64,000 bases of DNA, from NCBI RefSeq assembly GCF_028745505.1, contig NZ_JAQZZL010000002.1:1612001-1676000 (forward strand). The letters are read 5' to 3'. Under the pieces are notes generated by a model. It worked only from the letters and a program-made list of their open reading frames with translations. It had not been told where the DNA came from and made no database searches. The position numbers and the translations under genes were made by a program. Source of the DNA: Lentisphaera marina (GTDB lineage Bacteria > Verrucomicrobiota > Lentisphaeria > Lentisphaerales > Lentisphaeraceae). Each line of letters begins with the position of its first letter. The stretch's first letter is position 1. Positions 40,404-49,513 of the stretch are shown piece by piece.

Positions 40404-42062
40404 TTATTTTAGTTGTTGTAGAAGCATCTCCATTTCTTGCTTTGGCATTAGCTCGCCTTTTTCATGTGCAATCGCTATACCTTTAACTAGAATATCTTGA
40501 GCTTCTTGCTGTCTCTCCAATAGTATATATGCTCGAGCAAGCAAAGTACAGCAAACTGAATAATCTCTTTTAATCTGAAGGCATTTTTCTAAAAATTTAA
40601 TGGCAGTTTCTGCTTGCTTGAGTTCTAAAGCAATTTTCCCAAGTCCAAAATTTGCAGCTAAATCATCTGCATCAATTTCCAAGACTTCATAGAACATTTT
40701 TTGGCGCCTTTCACGCTCTACTTGAGCAGCTTTTTCAATATCAGCATCATTAATCCTCTGCTTTCTTTTGGCCGCTGCTAAACGGAAAGTTGCTAAAGTA
40801 CCCTCTTGTTTTTCCGCTTCGGCTTCTTCTATCATGCCCTTTTTCATATAAAAAACAGAAAGGTTGGTGTAAGCCATCACAGTGTCTGGGCTAAGTTCTT
40901 TTAAGCGCTTCATCAATTCTATTGCTTCATCAAAGCGTTCATGACGTGACAACAAAACGCCTAGAGCTTCATAAGCATCTTGATTCGTAGGATCTAAATA
41001 TAGAGCACGCTTTAGCAGAGGTTCTGCGGCAATATCTTGAACTTCATCGGATTGAGCAAATAATTCTAAGGCTTTATGGTAGCAGTCTTTCGATAATTCA
41101 ATCGTATTCAATTCTTGCACTGGAGGCAAAGAGCGAACTTCTGCTGAGTACTCATTACATTCATTATCAATAAATTTTATTACACTTCCAGGCTGTCTAA
41201 ATTTTTTATTAAGATAGACATAAAAAATATGTTTGTTGAGGGCTGGCGACCAGGTTTGACTTTTGTACTTACCAATTTTATTACCTTCGATAGTAGACAG
41301 TATATCATCAACATTCAGTCCAATAGGAACTTCGCTTAAAACTAAAGCAGAAAGATAACGATTCACATTGCCCCTATACTTAACACGAGCCACAATTTCT
41401 TGCCCCGTGAAACAGCCTTTTGTATAGGATACACAATTCAATTGTAAACCTGTTTCCGGCAGTAAAGTACTTTGGTCATAATCTTTATTCATCAATGGAA
41501 AACCCGACTCCATACGCAAAGCCGTAAATGTTTCATCAAGCATATTCAAATTTAGCTGACCGCTCATTTCTTCAGTACTTATCAGAATGGAGCTATCTAT
41601 ACCGAGCATACCTGTACTCGCAAGTAAATGCTGATCCGCTTCGTATATCTTATCTGCCTCGTATTGAATAATCTTCATATTTAAAAGCAACTCTGACTCA
41701 GGACCAAAATTCAACAAGTGATATATTTTATGATCTGAGCATATTGTCAATTGAGCATCTTCCATGATGATATGCTTATCTAAATGCTCTTTAACATCAT
41801 GAACAACCGAACTGGAACAAATTAGATAAAATAAATTCATTCCTCTCTTCAATAAAATATGATGCGAAATCACTTTTCCTTGTGGACTTAGCAAAGAAGA
41901 TAATTGCACACTTTCATCATTTAACTGCTTAACATCGCTAGTACTTTGTCCCTGAAGAACTGCTTGAGCATCTTCGCCAGAAACCTGTAATAGTGAGAAT
42001 TCTTTTAATTCGTAGTATGATTGCTCATCTTTAGATCTTTTATAATTATCAAGCCAAGTCAT
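40404..42062 (-). CDS. YgfZ/GcvT-like folate-binding protein fused to TPR repeats
   Basis: A 552-residue fusion. Residues 1-about 310 are a YgfZ (iron-sulfur cluster repair, tetrahydrofolate-dependent) domain with its signature KGCFTGQEIVARVKYRGN around residues 216-233. Residues about 325-552 are tetratricopeptide repeats (YHKALELFAQSDE, AYEALGVLLSRHERFDEAIELM, AYTNLSVFYMKKGMIEEAEAEK, FGLGKIALELKQAETAIKFLEKCL). YgfZ normally ends after the first part. The TPR part may bind a client protein. No frameshift is evident between the two domains. Overlaps the PhoD-like gene by 14 bases. Confidence 0.85.
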   Translation of the reverse strand: MTWLDNYKRSKDEQSYYELKEFSLLQVSGEDAQAVLQGQSTSDVKQLNDESVQLSSLLSPQGKVISHHILLKRGMNLFYLICSSSVVHDVKEHLDKHIIMEDAQLTICSDHKIYHLLNFGPESELLLNMKIIQYEADKIYEADQHLLASTGMLGIDSSILISTEEMSGQLNLNMLDETFTALRMESGFPLMNKDYDQSTLLPETGLQLNCVSYTKGCFTGQEIVARVKYRGNVNRYLSALVLSEVPIGLNVDDILSTIEGNKIGKYKSQTWSPALNKHIFYVYLNKKFRQPGSVIKFIDNECNEYSAEVRSLPPVQELNTIELSKDCYHKALELFAQSDEVQDIAAEPLLKRALYLDPTNQDAYEALGVLLSRHERFDEAIELMKRLKELSPDTVMAYTNLSVFYMKKGMIEEAEAEKQEGTLATFRLAAAKRKQRINDADIEKAAQVERERRQKMFYEVLEIDADDLAANFGLGKIALELKQAETAIKFLEKCLQIKRDYSVCCTLLARAYILLERQQEAQDILVKGIAIAHEKGELMPKQEMEMLLQQLK

Positions 42063-43671
42063 TATTCATTTTATCTAGGTTAAATTTATGTTCCGTTTCA
42101 CGACTATACATGCTTATCTCAATCTCACTCTCCAATTTTAAAAAACAGTAATTAGAATGAGATATAATCTTACACCTATGATCGGAAGTCATGAAGTTAG
42201 GGTCATCGGAATGAGTATTATAAAAAGAGAAGCCCGAGCGTGCTAGTAGAGTTAATGGTGGCTTATTCTTCAATGGACTCACCACTAATTGAAGAATTTT
42301 TACATGAGCTAAATCGACTCGTCTTATAAATGAGTAATGAACATCTCCTGATATAATGAGAATGCGATTGGCACCACATCTTGATAAGCACTCTTCTAAA
42401 GTATTTAATGAGATAAGTTCCTCACTGTTCAATTCCGCTGCATGCCAACCTTCGCGATCAATCAAAGGCACTGAAGAAGGCAAGAAAGCTAGGTTCGATT
42501 GGAGTTTCTCAATATGTTCATAACCATAGATTGGTGATGGACTAATGATGACCAAATCTTCACCTAGATCTTCTCTAAACATACTCTTAAGCTTGTCTAC
42601 TCTCATCATCCCTGCAGGAAGTTTTGAATCACGTCCCCCTAATCGAAAATTTCTTGTATCAAAAAAAAGAAAACTTTTCTTAGCAATCTTTAACTTATTT
42701 GACCAATCTGCTTCTGAGACAACACGGCTCATCAAATCAAAATCGTCTGCGCTATTACTTGAAATATATTTCAATACCAAGTCTTCATAGTCACTGGACT
42801 CAAGGTAATTACCCATCAATTGAAATAGATAGCCTGCAGCACAAGCATTAGCAAGAATTTCAACCGCACCATTATCTAGCTTAGCGGACCAATACTCATT
42901 AATTTTGAAGTCATCACTTATGTCGTGATCATCCATTTGCATATACACTGGGACATTGGCAAAAACTTTGGCAATGTTCTGCATATCTTCTTTATCAACT
43001 ATTTGATCTCCATCTTCCCATAATTCATAACTCCAAGAAAGCAGGTACAAAATTATAAGCTCACCAAAGCTGAGTAAGTGATTCTTTGATTTTGCACTTG
43101 TTAAACCCAGGGATTGACAGAGCTTCTTTCTATCTTTTATGTTGAACTTTTCTGGTAAAGTTAGTGCGTACTTATCGCTTAAAGACTTAATCTTCAATAA
43201 TAAGTCTTCACTTAAATCATCCGCATAGATTTGATCTCCTGTCAGAATCAACATTTGTGGCCTCATTTCTGGCCGATCAAATTGATCTATCATTTTCGCT
43301 AGATAATCATCTTCACAAGATGATAAATTACGACACGAGCCAGTCAAAATTCTTTCAGCACCGAATTCGAAGGATGGCAACTGTACACTTTCACCAAGTC
43401 CTAAACCTAAGTCTTTTATTATACTATTCTGTTTATATGACACATCGTAATGATACAAGCACTTAGATTCCATACTTAACTTGGCTCTAATTAAGTAAAA
43501 ATATATCTTCTCTGCTATTTTGATTTTACGAATATCGCAAACTAGATCCAAAGTCTTCTCTTCTCTATATACAGTTAACTCTAGATCTCTATCTTCCTCT
43601 AGAATAATTTGTACTGCAATACCACTCTCTTCAACTCGCCGTAAATGCGGCCCTGACAAAACTCGACACAT
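42049..43671 (-). CDS. PhoD-like metallophosphatase
   Basis: A 540-residue protein. Metal-ligand motifs are ILTGDQIYADDL, MQMDDHDISDDF and IISGDVHYSFIRR, which match the PhoD phosphatase/phosphodiesterase set (GDQIYAD, DDHD, SGDVHxS). No signal peptide, so it is probably cytoplasmic. The first 110 residues form a beta-rich domain of unknown kind; the insert 160-270 is helical. Substrate unknown. First gene of the operon with YgfZ-TPR and the sigma factor, and it lies directly behind the hairpin-rich leader region at 43733-43994. Confidence 0.85.
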   Translation of the reverse strand: MCRVLSGPHLRRVEESGIAVQIILEEDRDLELTVYREEKTLDLVCDIRKIKIAEKIYFYLIRAKLSMESKCLYHYDVSYKQNSIIKDLGLGLGESVQLPSFEFGAERILTGSCRNLSSCEDDYLAKMIDQFDRPEMRPQMLILTGDQIYADDLSEDLLLKIKSLSDKYALTLPEKFNIKDRKKLCQSLGLTSAKSKNHLLSFGELIILYLLSWSYELWEDGDQIVDKEDMQNIAKVFANVPVYMQMDDHDISDDFKINEYWSAKLDNGAVEILANACAAGYLFQLMGNYLESSDYEDLVLKYISSNSADDFDLMSRVVSEADWSNKLKIAKKSFLFFDTRNFRLGGRDSKLPAGMMRVDKLKSMFREDLGEDLVIISPSPIYGYEHIEKLQSNLAFLPSSVPLIDREGWHAAELNSEELISLNTLEECLSRCGANRILIISGDVHYSFIRRVDLAHVKILQLVVSPLKNKPPLTLLARSGFSFYNTHSDDPNFMTSDHRCKIISHSNYCFLKLESEIEISMYSRETEHKFNLDKMNNDLA

Positions 43672-43757
43672 ATAATATCACCCTATAAAATCCTCATAAA
43701 AGGTAATAAAGTCTGTTAATAAATCAATATGAAAGGGGGGGGGGATACAAAAAAGAA

Positions 43758-43824
43758 GACTGCTACTTACACTTGGGGGAGGATAGGAGGTATGGAGGAT
43801 AGGAGGTAAGCATAAGTAACAGTC
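43758..43824. ncRNA. Hairpin 1 with multiple GGAGG motifs in the loop
   Basis: GACTGCTACTTA / TAAGTAACAGTC form a 12-bp stem with one mismatch; the 43-base loop holds GGGGGAGGATAGGAGG, TATGGAGG, ATAGGAGG. On the plus strand this presents several GGA/GGAGG motifs; on the minus strand it presents CCTCC (anti-Shine-Dalgarno-like) repeats. Confidence 0.55.
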
Positions 43825-43936
43825 TGTATAAAGACTATGATCCTTAACTTAATTTTAACAAGTTGTTTTAAGAACTTTTGTTAATATTTTATTAAGTTCT
43901 ATACAATCCAGTATAGCTATGAGCGCAAAAAAAAGA

Positions 43937-43994
43937 TCGTTGCCTATGTAAATGGAGGGGAGGTATGGAGGAAAGGAGGATACATAGACAACGA
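43937..43994. ncRNA. Hairpin 2 with multiple GGAGG motifs in the loop
   Basis: TCGTTGCCTATGTA / TACATAGACAACGA form a 14-bp stem with one mismatch; the loop is AATGGAGGGGAGGTATGGAGG then AAAGGAGGA. The stem sequence differs from hairpin 1 but the loop pattern is the same, so structure and loop are what has been kept. Confidence 0.55.
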
Positions 43995-44074
43995 CCTAAT
44001 ACTAAATTAACTACAGGCGATCTATTTACAAGAGTCTTGAATAAAAAAAATTAAGGTTTTATTAAAATGGCTAT

Positions 44075-44695
44075 TTAAATCTGAACTCGAACACCACTCT
44101 CATCGAGTAATCGCAAAGCCCAAAATTCGAACTCTAACCATTTCTGCTGAGACAAAGAAGGTAAGGACTGACGTGACTCTGCAGACTGTTCAAGTCTACG
44201 AAGGAACTCCTGTTGTACCGCAGAAAAGTTGGATAAATCAGGCAATGCGCCAAAGTCTTGAAGGAAATTAATAAAAAGACAGACTCTCCAGGCCAAGTAT
44301 TCACCCTCGTTTAAAAAGTCTTCCATTGCTTGTAGACACGTTTTAAACGATAAAGGACATGCATGATTTTGATTTGTAATCTGCAGTACAGTTTGCGCCA
44401 GATCACAAGCTTTTTGAAAATTTTCATAAGACTCGGATAGCTGATCATAACTATGAAGGATTTCTATCACTTCACCTTTATACAAGCTATTCTCATCGAG
44501 CTGTAAAGTAGTTTTATTCAACTGTTTTTCTAAACGCACTCTCATGACCCGAAAGAGCCCAGGCTCATAAAAGTCTTTACTGCGTTTAAATACGAACACT
44601 AATCTTCCCATATCAGGAGAGAGTGCCCAAACTAGGTAGTCCCTACCCTTTCCGGCCTCTACCTTTAGAATGATAATAATTGTTTCCATAAACAA
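44075..44695 (-). CDS. Possible RecO-family recombination protein
   Basis: A 206-residue protein with weak but fitting RecO features: an N-terminal beta-barrel-like part (EAGKGRDYLVWALSPDMGRLVFVFKRSKDF), an alpha-helical middle part (YENFQKACDLAQTVLQ) and a C-terminal helical part with FINFLQDFGALPDL (RecO: Lx-Lx-xxGxxPxL). It lacks obvious zinc cysteines. Downstream of the ribosomal operon and its terminator. The function assignment is tentative; it may be an unrelated protein. Confidence 0.45.
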   Translation of the reverse strand: MFMETIIIILKVEAGKGRDYLVWALSPDMGRLVFVFKRSKDFYEPGLFRVMRVRLEKQLNKTTLQLDENSLYKGEVIEILHSYDQLSESYENFQKACDLAQTVLQITNQNHACPLSFKTCLQAMEDFLNEGEYLAWRVCLFINFLQDFGALPDLSNFSAVQQEFLRRLEQSAESRQSLPSLSQQKWLEFEFWALRLLDESGVRVQI

Positions 44696-44724
44696 AAAAA
44701 CCGCTGGGTCAGACCCAGCGGTTA
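44692..44724 (-). terminator. Terminator of the ribosomal protein operon
   Basis: On the minus strand, CCGCTGGGTC/GACCCAGCGG with a TGA-type loop is followed by TTTTTTTG. It lies about 20 bases after rplQ. Confidence 0.92.
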
Positions 44725-44745
44725 AAAGCTTATACTAAAAGGAGC

Positions 44746-45192
44746 TTACGCTTCTTTTGTATCTTCTGAAGTTTCTTCAGCAGGTGCATCTTCTGCAACT
44801 ACTTCTTCCGCTTCTTCAGCTGCTTCAAAGTTGGGTTCAAAACCAACGAGCTCAACTAATGCTAGTTCAGCATTATCACCGCGACGCTTACCGATACGGA
44901 GTACACGAGTGTAACCACCATTACGGTCTTTGAATGTTGGGGCAATGTTATCGAAAAGCTCTCTAACAGCATCCAAATCACGGATAGCTGAAATAGCTTG
45001 ACGACGTTGGTGAAGATCACCAGCTTTAGCTAATGTAATCATTTTAGAAGCTTGACGGCTTAATTCTTTAGCTTTAACTACGGTAGTTTTGATACGACCG
45101 TGAGTAAAAAGGCTAGAGAGCATATTTGCCATCATGCATTTACGGTGACTATTAGTACGACCAATCTTGAAAACTTTCTTTCTATGACGCAT
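44746..45192 (-). CDS. rplQ: Ribosomal protein L17
   Basis: Large-subunit protein near the exit tunnel. The start MRHRKKVFKIGRTNSHRKCMMANMLSSL is diagnostic, followed by FTHGRIKTTVVKAKELSRQA and GGYTRVLRIGKRRGDNAELALVEL. The last 30 or so residues (FEAAEEAEEVVAEDAPAEE and beyond) are a very acidic tail absent from E. coli L17. Overlaps the rpoA end by 11 bases. Confidence 0.97.
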   Translation of the reverse strand: MRHRKKVFKIGRTNSHRKCMMANMLSSLFTHGRIKTTVVKAKELSRQASKMITLAKAGDLHQRRQAISAIRDLDAVRELFDNIAPTFKDRNGGYTRVLRIGKRRGDNAELALVELVGFEPNFEAAEEAEEVVAEDAPAEETSEDTKEA

Positions 45193-46207
45193 CGGACTTC
45201 ATCTCCTCTTTTTCGAGTTTCTTGTTGAAAGCCACACGAACTTCATCTTTAAGTTTCATGTTGAGGGTAATTCCCATCTCGAGCATTTTGTCTTTAATTT
45301 CATCGAGTGACTTTTTACCAAAGTTCCTGTATTTAAGCATTTCTGATTCACTTTTCTGAATCAATTCGCCGAGGTACTTAATTTCTGCATTTCTTAAGCA
45401 GTTCTGAGCACGTACGCTGAGTTCTACTGAAGTTACAGGGATGAGCATTTTACTAAGAATAGCTTCGTCTTCTGGAGTTTGGATAAGGTTAGCTGTGCTA
45501 TCTTCTGGATTATCGTCTGTGAATACACAGAGGTGATCGCGAAGGATAATAGCAGACTTTCTAAGTGCATCTTCTGGTGAGATACGACCATCTGTCCAAA
45601 TTTCCAATTCGAGTTTATCATAGTCAGTCATTTGACCAACGCGTGTGTCTGAAACATCATAACTTACACGCTCAATAGGACTGAATAATGAGTCAACAGG
45701 AATGAGACCAATTGGTGCTTCTGAAGGCTTATTATCATCAGCAGACTTCCAGCCACGGCCAGAAGCTACTTCGAATTCTATTCTAAGCGGGGTATCTTTG
45801 TCCAAAGTGCAAATATACTGTTCAGGGTTAACTACTTGAGTTACACCGTCAGTAACAATATCTGCAGCAGTAACTGGGCCCTTCGTATTAGCACGAAGTT
45901 CAAGTTTGCGAGGAAGGTCACCCTCTGCAGTAAAACGGACATTTTTGAAGTTTAGTACAATTTCAGTAACATCTTCCACAACATCTGCTGCTTGAGCATA
46001 TTCGTGAAGAACGCCGTCAATCTTGATCCAAGTAACTGCTACGCCTTCTAAAGAGTGCAAGAGTACACGTCTAAGGCCGTTGCCTAAAGTGTGTCCGAAG
46101 CCTTTCTCGAATGGTTCTGCGATAAATTTACCGTACTTTTCAGTAGCTGTAGCTTCGTCTAAAACCATGTTTTGAGGCATAGCAAATTGTGCTTGTGTAG
46201 AGCCCAT
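45182..46207 (-). CDS. rpoA: RNA polymerase alpha subunit
   Basis: A 341-residue core subunit with an N-terminal assembly domain (EPFEKGFGHTLGNGLRRVLLHSLEG) and a C-terminal domain (TSVELSVRAQNCLRNAEIKYLGELIQKSESEMLKYRNFGKKSLDEIKDKM), joined by a normal linker. The start is placed at the ATG at 46207, which has GGAG 8 bases upstream; a TTG at 46219 would add four residues and is unlikely. Within the rps/rpl operon. Confidence 0.97.
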   Translation of the reverse strand: MGSTQAQFAMPQNMVLDEATATEKYGKFIAEPFEKGFGHTLGNGLRRVLLHSLEGVAVTWIKIDGVLHEYAQAADVVEDVTEIVLNFKNVRFTAEGDLPRKLELRANTKGPVTAADIVTDGVTQVVNPEQYICTLDKDTPLRIEFEVASGRGWKSADDNKPSEAPIGLIPVDSLFSPIERVSYDVSDTRVGQMTDYDKLELEIWTDGRISPEDALRKSAIILRDHLCVFTDDNPEDSTANLIQTPEDEAILSKMLIPVTSVELSVRAQNCLRNAEIKYLGELIQKSESEMLKYRNFGKKSLDEIKDKMLEMGITLNMKLKDEVRVAFNKKLEKEEMKSDAS

Positions 46208-46228
46208 AAAGATCTCCAATTAATAATA

Positions 46229-46846
46229 TTATTTTGAGTAAAGTTCTACGACCATCAATTCGTCTGCAACAGAAGGAATTTCTTCGCGTTCTGGAAGACG
46301 TACGATTTCGCCTTTAAGTTCGTCTTTGATAAGACTAACCCATTCAGGAGTCTCGCCACGAGCACCATCAAGGTGTCTTTGTACAAGAGCTTTTGAACGT
46401 GATGAATCTTTAAGAGTTACAACATCACCAGGGCGAACACTGTATGAAGGAATATTGCAACGACGACCATTGATACGAATATGACCATGACCAACGAGTT
46501 GACGAGCAGCTGAACGAGTAGGTGCGAAACCTAAACGGTAAACAACATTGTCAAGACGTGCTTCAAGAAGAACCATTAAGTTGTTACCAGTAACACCACT
46601 GAGCTTTGCAGCACGGTCGAAAGTGATACGGAACTGTTTTTCTCTGAGGCCGTAAGTGATTTTAAGCTTCTGCTTTTCAACGAGCTGCTTACCGTATTCA
46701 GAAAGTTTCTTTCTTGCAGCGTTAGCACCGTGAACACCAGGAGGATTTGGGCGCTTTGCTAAAACTTTGTCATACTTCATGTTGCCGAAGAGGTTAACAC
46801 CAAAGCGACGGCAGATTTTACCTTTATTTCCGGAATATTTACCCAT
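46229..46846 (-). CDS. rpsD: Ribosomal protein S4
   Basis: Primary 16S rRNA-binding protein, 205 residues. KICRRFGVNLFGN at the start, EKQKLKITYGLREKQFRITFDRA and the S4 RNA-binding domain with RLDNVVYRLGFAPTRSAARQLVGHGHIRINGRR. The long zinc-free bacterial form. Likely autoregulates the operon as in other bacteria. Confidence 0.97.
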   Translation of the reverse strand: MGKYSGNKGKICRRFGVNLFGNMKYDKVLAKRPNPPGVHGANAARKKLSEYGKQLVEKQKLKITYGLREKQFRITFDRAAKLSGVTGNNLMVLLEARLDNVVYRLGFAPTRSAARQLVGHGHIRINGRRCNIPSYSVRPGDVVTLKDSSRSKALVQRHLDGARGETPEWVSLIKDELKGEIVRLPEREEIPSVADELMVVELYSK

Positions 46847-46851
46847 GTGGA

Positions 46852-47286
46852 TTAAACCCTTCTTCTCTTAGGTGGACGACAACCATTATGAGGAATGGGA
46901 GTTACGTCTTTAATTAAACTAATGTCAAGACCAGCTGCACTAACACCACGAACCGCAGATTCGCGACCAGCACCTGGGCCTTTAACTCTAACTTCAACTT
47001 CACGCATACCGTAAGTCATTGCACGCTTAGAAGCTTCTGTAGCTACTAGTTGAGCAGCGTAAGCTGTGCTCTTTCTAGAACCTTTGAAACCCATTTTACC
47101 TGCTGATGACCAAGCAAGAACATTGCCGTGTACATCTGAAATTGATACTTTAGTATTGTTGAATGTTGCAACAACGTGGACAATGCCATTTGTTACGTTT
47201 ACTGGAGTGCGGCCTTTCGCACCCTTCTTTCTTGTGACCTGCTTAAGCTGAATTGCATTCGGGTCATCTTCTAAAAAATCTGCCAT
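46852..47286 (-). CDS. rpsK: Ribosomal protein S11
   Basis: Small-subunit platform protein. [83 protein letters not shown] is the standard protein. The N-terminus is about 15 residues longer than usual with an acidic start ([17 protein letters not shown]). Confidence 0.96.
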   Translation of the reverse strand: MADFLEDDPNAIQLKQVTRKKGAKGRTPVNVTNGIVHVVATFNNTKVSISDVHGNVLAWSSAGKMGFKGSRKSTAYAAQLVATEASKRAMTYGMREVEVRVKGPGAGRESAVRGVSAAGLDISLIKDVTPIPHNGCRPPKRRRV

Positions 47287-47307
47287 AATATATTTTCCTA
47301 AAGGAGA

Positions 47308-47700
47308 TTATTTCATTTGGTTACGTGCTGATTTGTCACGTACCGCACCGATAGTCTTCTTCTTACCCTTTCTAGTACGAGCATTTGTCTTAGTTCTCTG
47401 ACCACGACAAGGAAGACTTTGTTTGTGACGGCGACCGCGATAGCAGTTAACCGCTTGAAGACGACGAACAGAAAGAGCTAACTGTCTTCTGAGATCACCT
47501 TCAACTTCATAAGTTGAATCTAACAATTTAGTGATTGCAGAAATGTCAGCATCGTTTAGCTCTGATGCACGCTTATCTGGATCAATTTTTGCTTTATCTA
47601 AGATCTCGAGGGCAGTAGCTGCACCGATTCCGTAGATATACGTAAGAGAGATCTTAATTTTTTTGTTTGTCGGTAGATCGACACCCATAATTCTTGGCAT
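47308..47700 (-). CDS. rpsM: Ribosomal protein S13
   Basis: Small-subunit head protein, 130 residues. It begins PRIMGVDLPTNKKIKISLTYIYGIG and contains EVEGDLRRQLALSVRRLQ, then the basic tail CYRGRRHKQSLPCRGQRTKTNARTRKG. Normal length and order after rpmJ. Confidence 0.97.
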   Translation of the reverse strand: MPRIMGVDLPTNKKIKISLTYIYGIGAATALEILDKAKIDPDKRASELNDADISAITKLLDSTYEVEGDLRRQLALSVRRLQAVNCYRGRRHKQSLPCRGQRTKTNARTRKGKKKTIGAVRDKSARNQMK

Positions 47701-47705
47701 AATAA

Positions 47706-47822
47706 TTACCCTTGTCTCTGTTTGTGTCTAGGGTTCTTGCTGCAGATCACTCTGACAATACCCTCACGTTTGATAACGCGGCAATGCTCACACATTTTTT
47801 TTACTGAAGCTCTAACTTTCAT
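47706..47822 (-). CDS. rpmJ: Ribosomal protein L36
   Basis: A 38-residue zinc-ribbon protein: [20 protein letters not shown] then [18 protein letters not shown]. The ligands C-x2-C and later C-x4-H are kept, so this is the zinc-binding C+ form. First gene of the operon after its promoter. Confidence 0.96.
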   Translation of the reverse strand: MKVRASVKKMCEHCRVIKREGIVRVICSKNPRHKQRQG

Positions 47823-47909
47823 TTTAAAATCCTAAAAATTTTACTCTGTGTTGGATTTGTTTACACAAGTCCTAAATTAATATACATAAAACCTAAATAA
47901 TGAGCGCAT

Positions 47910-47937
47910 ATAATAGCCGAAGCTATGCACTTGTCAA
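47910..47937 (-). promoter_or_regulatory. Promoter of the rpmJ-rplQ operon
   Basis: On the minus strand: a perfect -35 TTGACA (47932-47937), a 16-base spacer and -10 TATTAT (47910-47915). The start would be near 47903, about 80 bases before rpmJ. Confidence 0.75.
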
Positions 47938-48088
47938 AACAAGCTGAGGAAAAAAGTTAGATACTCTTTTTTTCTTAACTCTAAAGACATTTATCATGGC
48001 TTTATCTATGTCTAGATCTTGCGGGGAATGGAATGGGTGCAACATTAGGCGAACTAATTAATTAAACAAGCCATTCAAAATATTTTTT

Positions 48089-49345
48089 ATGCAAAATTTT
48101 ACTTTCCTCAATAATCAGCTTATTTCTACGCTCACCGATGAGTATCACACCCCCTTCTACGTCTACTCTCAAAAAGAGATTGAAAAACAGTGTCAAGCTA
48201 TCTTAGCCATCCCAGCTCCCTTTGGTTTAACTGCGCGCTATGCCATCAAAGCCAACCCTAACACAGCCATATTAAAGATAATTGAAAATACCGGCTTTCA
48301 CTTTGACGCCTCTAGTGAATACGAGGTCATACGCTGTTTAAAAGCTGGCATTGCCGCTGATAAAATTCAGCTCACTTCTCAAGAGATGAGCTCTGAGCAT
48401 TTAGAACTCATTATCAAAGAAGGTGTACGCTTCAACGCTTGCTCTCTCGAACAACTGCGTCGCTATGCCGCTCTAGCTCCTCGCAATAGCGAGATCTCGA
48501 TTCGCATCAACCCAGGCCTAGGATCAGGATCTAGCCGCAAAACAAATGTTGGCGGCCCCTCTTCCTCTTTTGGTATATGGTATGAACAAGTCGAAGAAGT
48601 AAAAGCTCTTGCCGAAGAATGCGGACTACGCATAACTCGCCTCCACTCACATGTTGGCTCTGGTGCCGACCCCGCTGTTTGGGAACGCGCTGCCAGCCTA
48701 ACCCTAGCTGTCGCTCGCCAACTTCCCGAAGTGAAGACACTTAACCTTGGCGGAGGCTTCAAAGTGGCCCGTCATGCTGGAGAAGTTTCCACTTCCATAG
48801 AAGCCGTTGGCCAAACTGTTGCCGACGTACTCAAAAAAGAAGCTGAAGAAACTGGCCGTAACTACCATCTCGAACTTGAACCCGGCACCTTCCTAGTCGC
48901 CAATGCCGGGTCACTGGTCTGCTCAATTGATGACATCACCCACACAGGCGACGACGGCTATACTTTCCTCAAAATTAACGCCGGGATGGATATGCTTACG
49001 CGACCCGCTCTCTACGCTGCTCACCACCCATGTATTCCTGTTAGTGACTCTGACGAACAAGTTGAATATGTTATCACTGGCCACTGCTGTGAAAGTGGTG
49101 ACTTGTTCTCGGTTTCTGCTGACGACACTCTTGAGCCCCGCCTCCTACCCAAGAGCAACATTGGCGACACCGTCATAATCGAAGGAGCAGGAGCCTATTG
49201 TGCATCCATGTCTTTAAAGAACTATAACTCTTTCCCTCAGGTCGCCGAGTTAATTCTAGACCACGAAGATAAGGCTCACATCATCAAAAAGCGTGAGACA
49301 ATGGAACAGATATTAGTCAACGAAGTTCTACCCTCATACCTTTAG
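48089..49345 (+). CDS. lysA: Diaminopimelate decarboxylase
   Basis: Last step of lysine synthesis, PLP-dependent. The 418-residue fold-III enzyme has the PLP lysine in RYAIKANPNTAIL, FDASSEYEVIRCLKAG, HSHVGSGADP, LNLGGGFKVARHAG (phosphate binding) and the C-terminal active-site CCESGDLFS with EGAGAYCASMSLKNYNS. The C-terminal half is coded with more G and C than neighbouring genes. A carboxynorspermidine decarboxylase is the only close alternative, and the GHCCESGD block favours LysA. Confidence 0.9.
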   Translation: MQNFTFLNNQLISTLTDEYHTPFYVYSQKEIEKQCQAILAIPAPFGLTARYAIKANPNTAILKIIENTGFHFDASSEYEVIRCLKAGIAADKIQLTSQEMSSEHLELIIKEGVRFNACSLEQLRRYAALAPRNSEISIRINPGLGSGSSRKTNVGGPSSSFGIWYEQVEEVKALAEECGLRITRLHSHVGSGADPAVWERAASLTLAVARQLPEVKTLNLGGGFKVARHAGEVSTSIEAVGQTVADVLKKEAEETGRNYHLELEPGTFLVANAGSLVCSIDDITHTGDDGYTFLKINAGMDMLTRPALYAAHHPCIPVSDSDEQVEYVITGHCCESGDLFSVSADDTLEPRLLPKSNIGDTVIIEGAGAYCASMSLKNYNSFPQVAELILDHEDKAHIIKKRETMEQILVNEVLPSYL

Positions 49346-49399
49346 TTCACAAATGTTTCTCGTGAACGCTTCTACTTAAAAAATAGGGAGCCCATACAC

Positions 49400-49441
49400 A
49401 ACAGGCAAATAAACCTCGAAAGAGCTCTTTGCCTGTTTACA
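49400..49441 (+). terminator. Possible terminator after lysA
   Basis: AACAGGCAAA / TTTGCCTGTT stem with a long loop, followed by TTAC only; a weak signal. Confidence 0.45.
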
Positions 49442-49513
49442 TCAATCATCTGCACAGCTTCTCAAAGTAATTAATAATGTTTAAAACCACAGAAGCTTTT
49501 CAATGGAGTTCAC

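Larger units (their letters stand above)
43672..44074. other. Non-coding region with paired GGAGG-loop hairpins
   Basis: 403 bases between the possible recO and the PhoD-like gene. It contains a G11-12 tract (43733-43744), two hairpins with GGAGG-rich loops (listed separately), and an AT-rich inverted repeat ACTTAATTTTAACAAGTT / AACTTTTGTTAATATTTTATTAAGT (43847-43897). No gene is seen on either strand. Confidence 0.7.

Noticed and set aside
43758..43994. The twin hairpins as ordinary terminators
   Set aside because: Stems are followed by no T run on either strand, loops are over 25 bases long, and the loop sequence is conserved instead of the stem.
46208..46219. Upstream TTG start for rpoA
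   Set aside because: The ATG at 46207 has GGAG at the right distance; the TTG would include this binding site in the coding part.
48463..48762. Arg- and Ser-rich open frames opposite lysA
   Set aside because: Shadow frames caused by the codon use of lysA on the other strand; no start signals or family.
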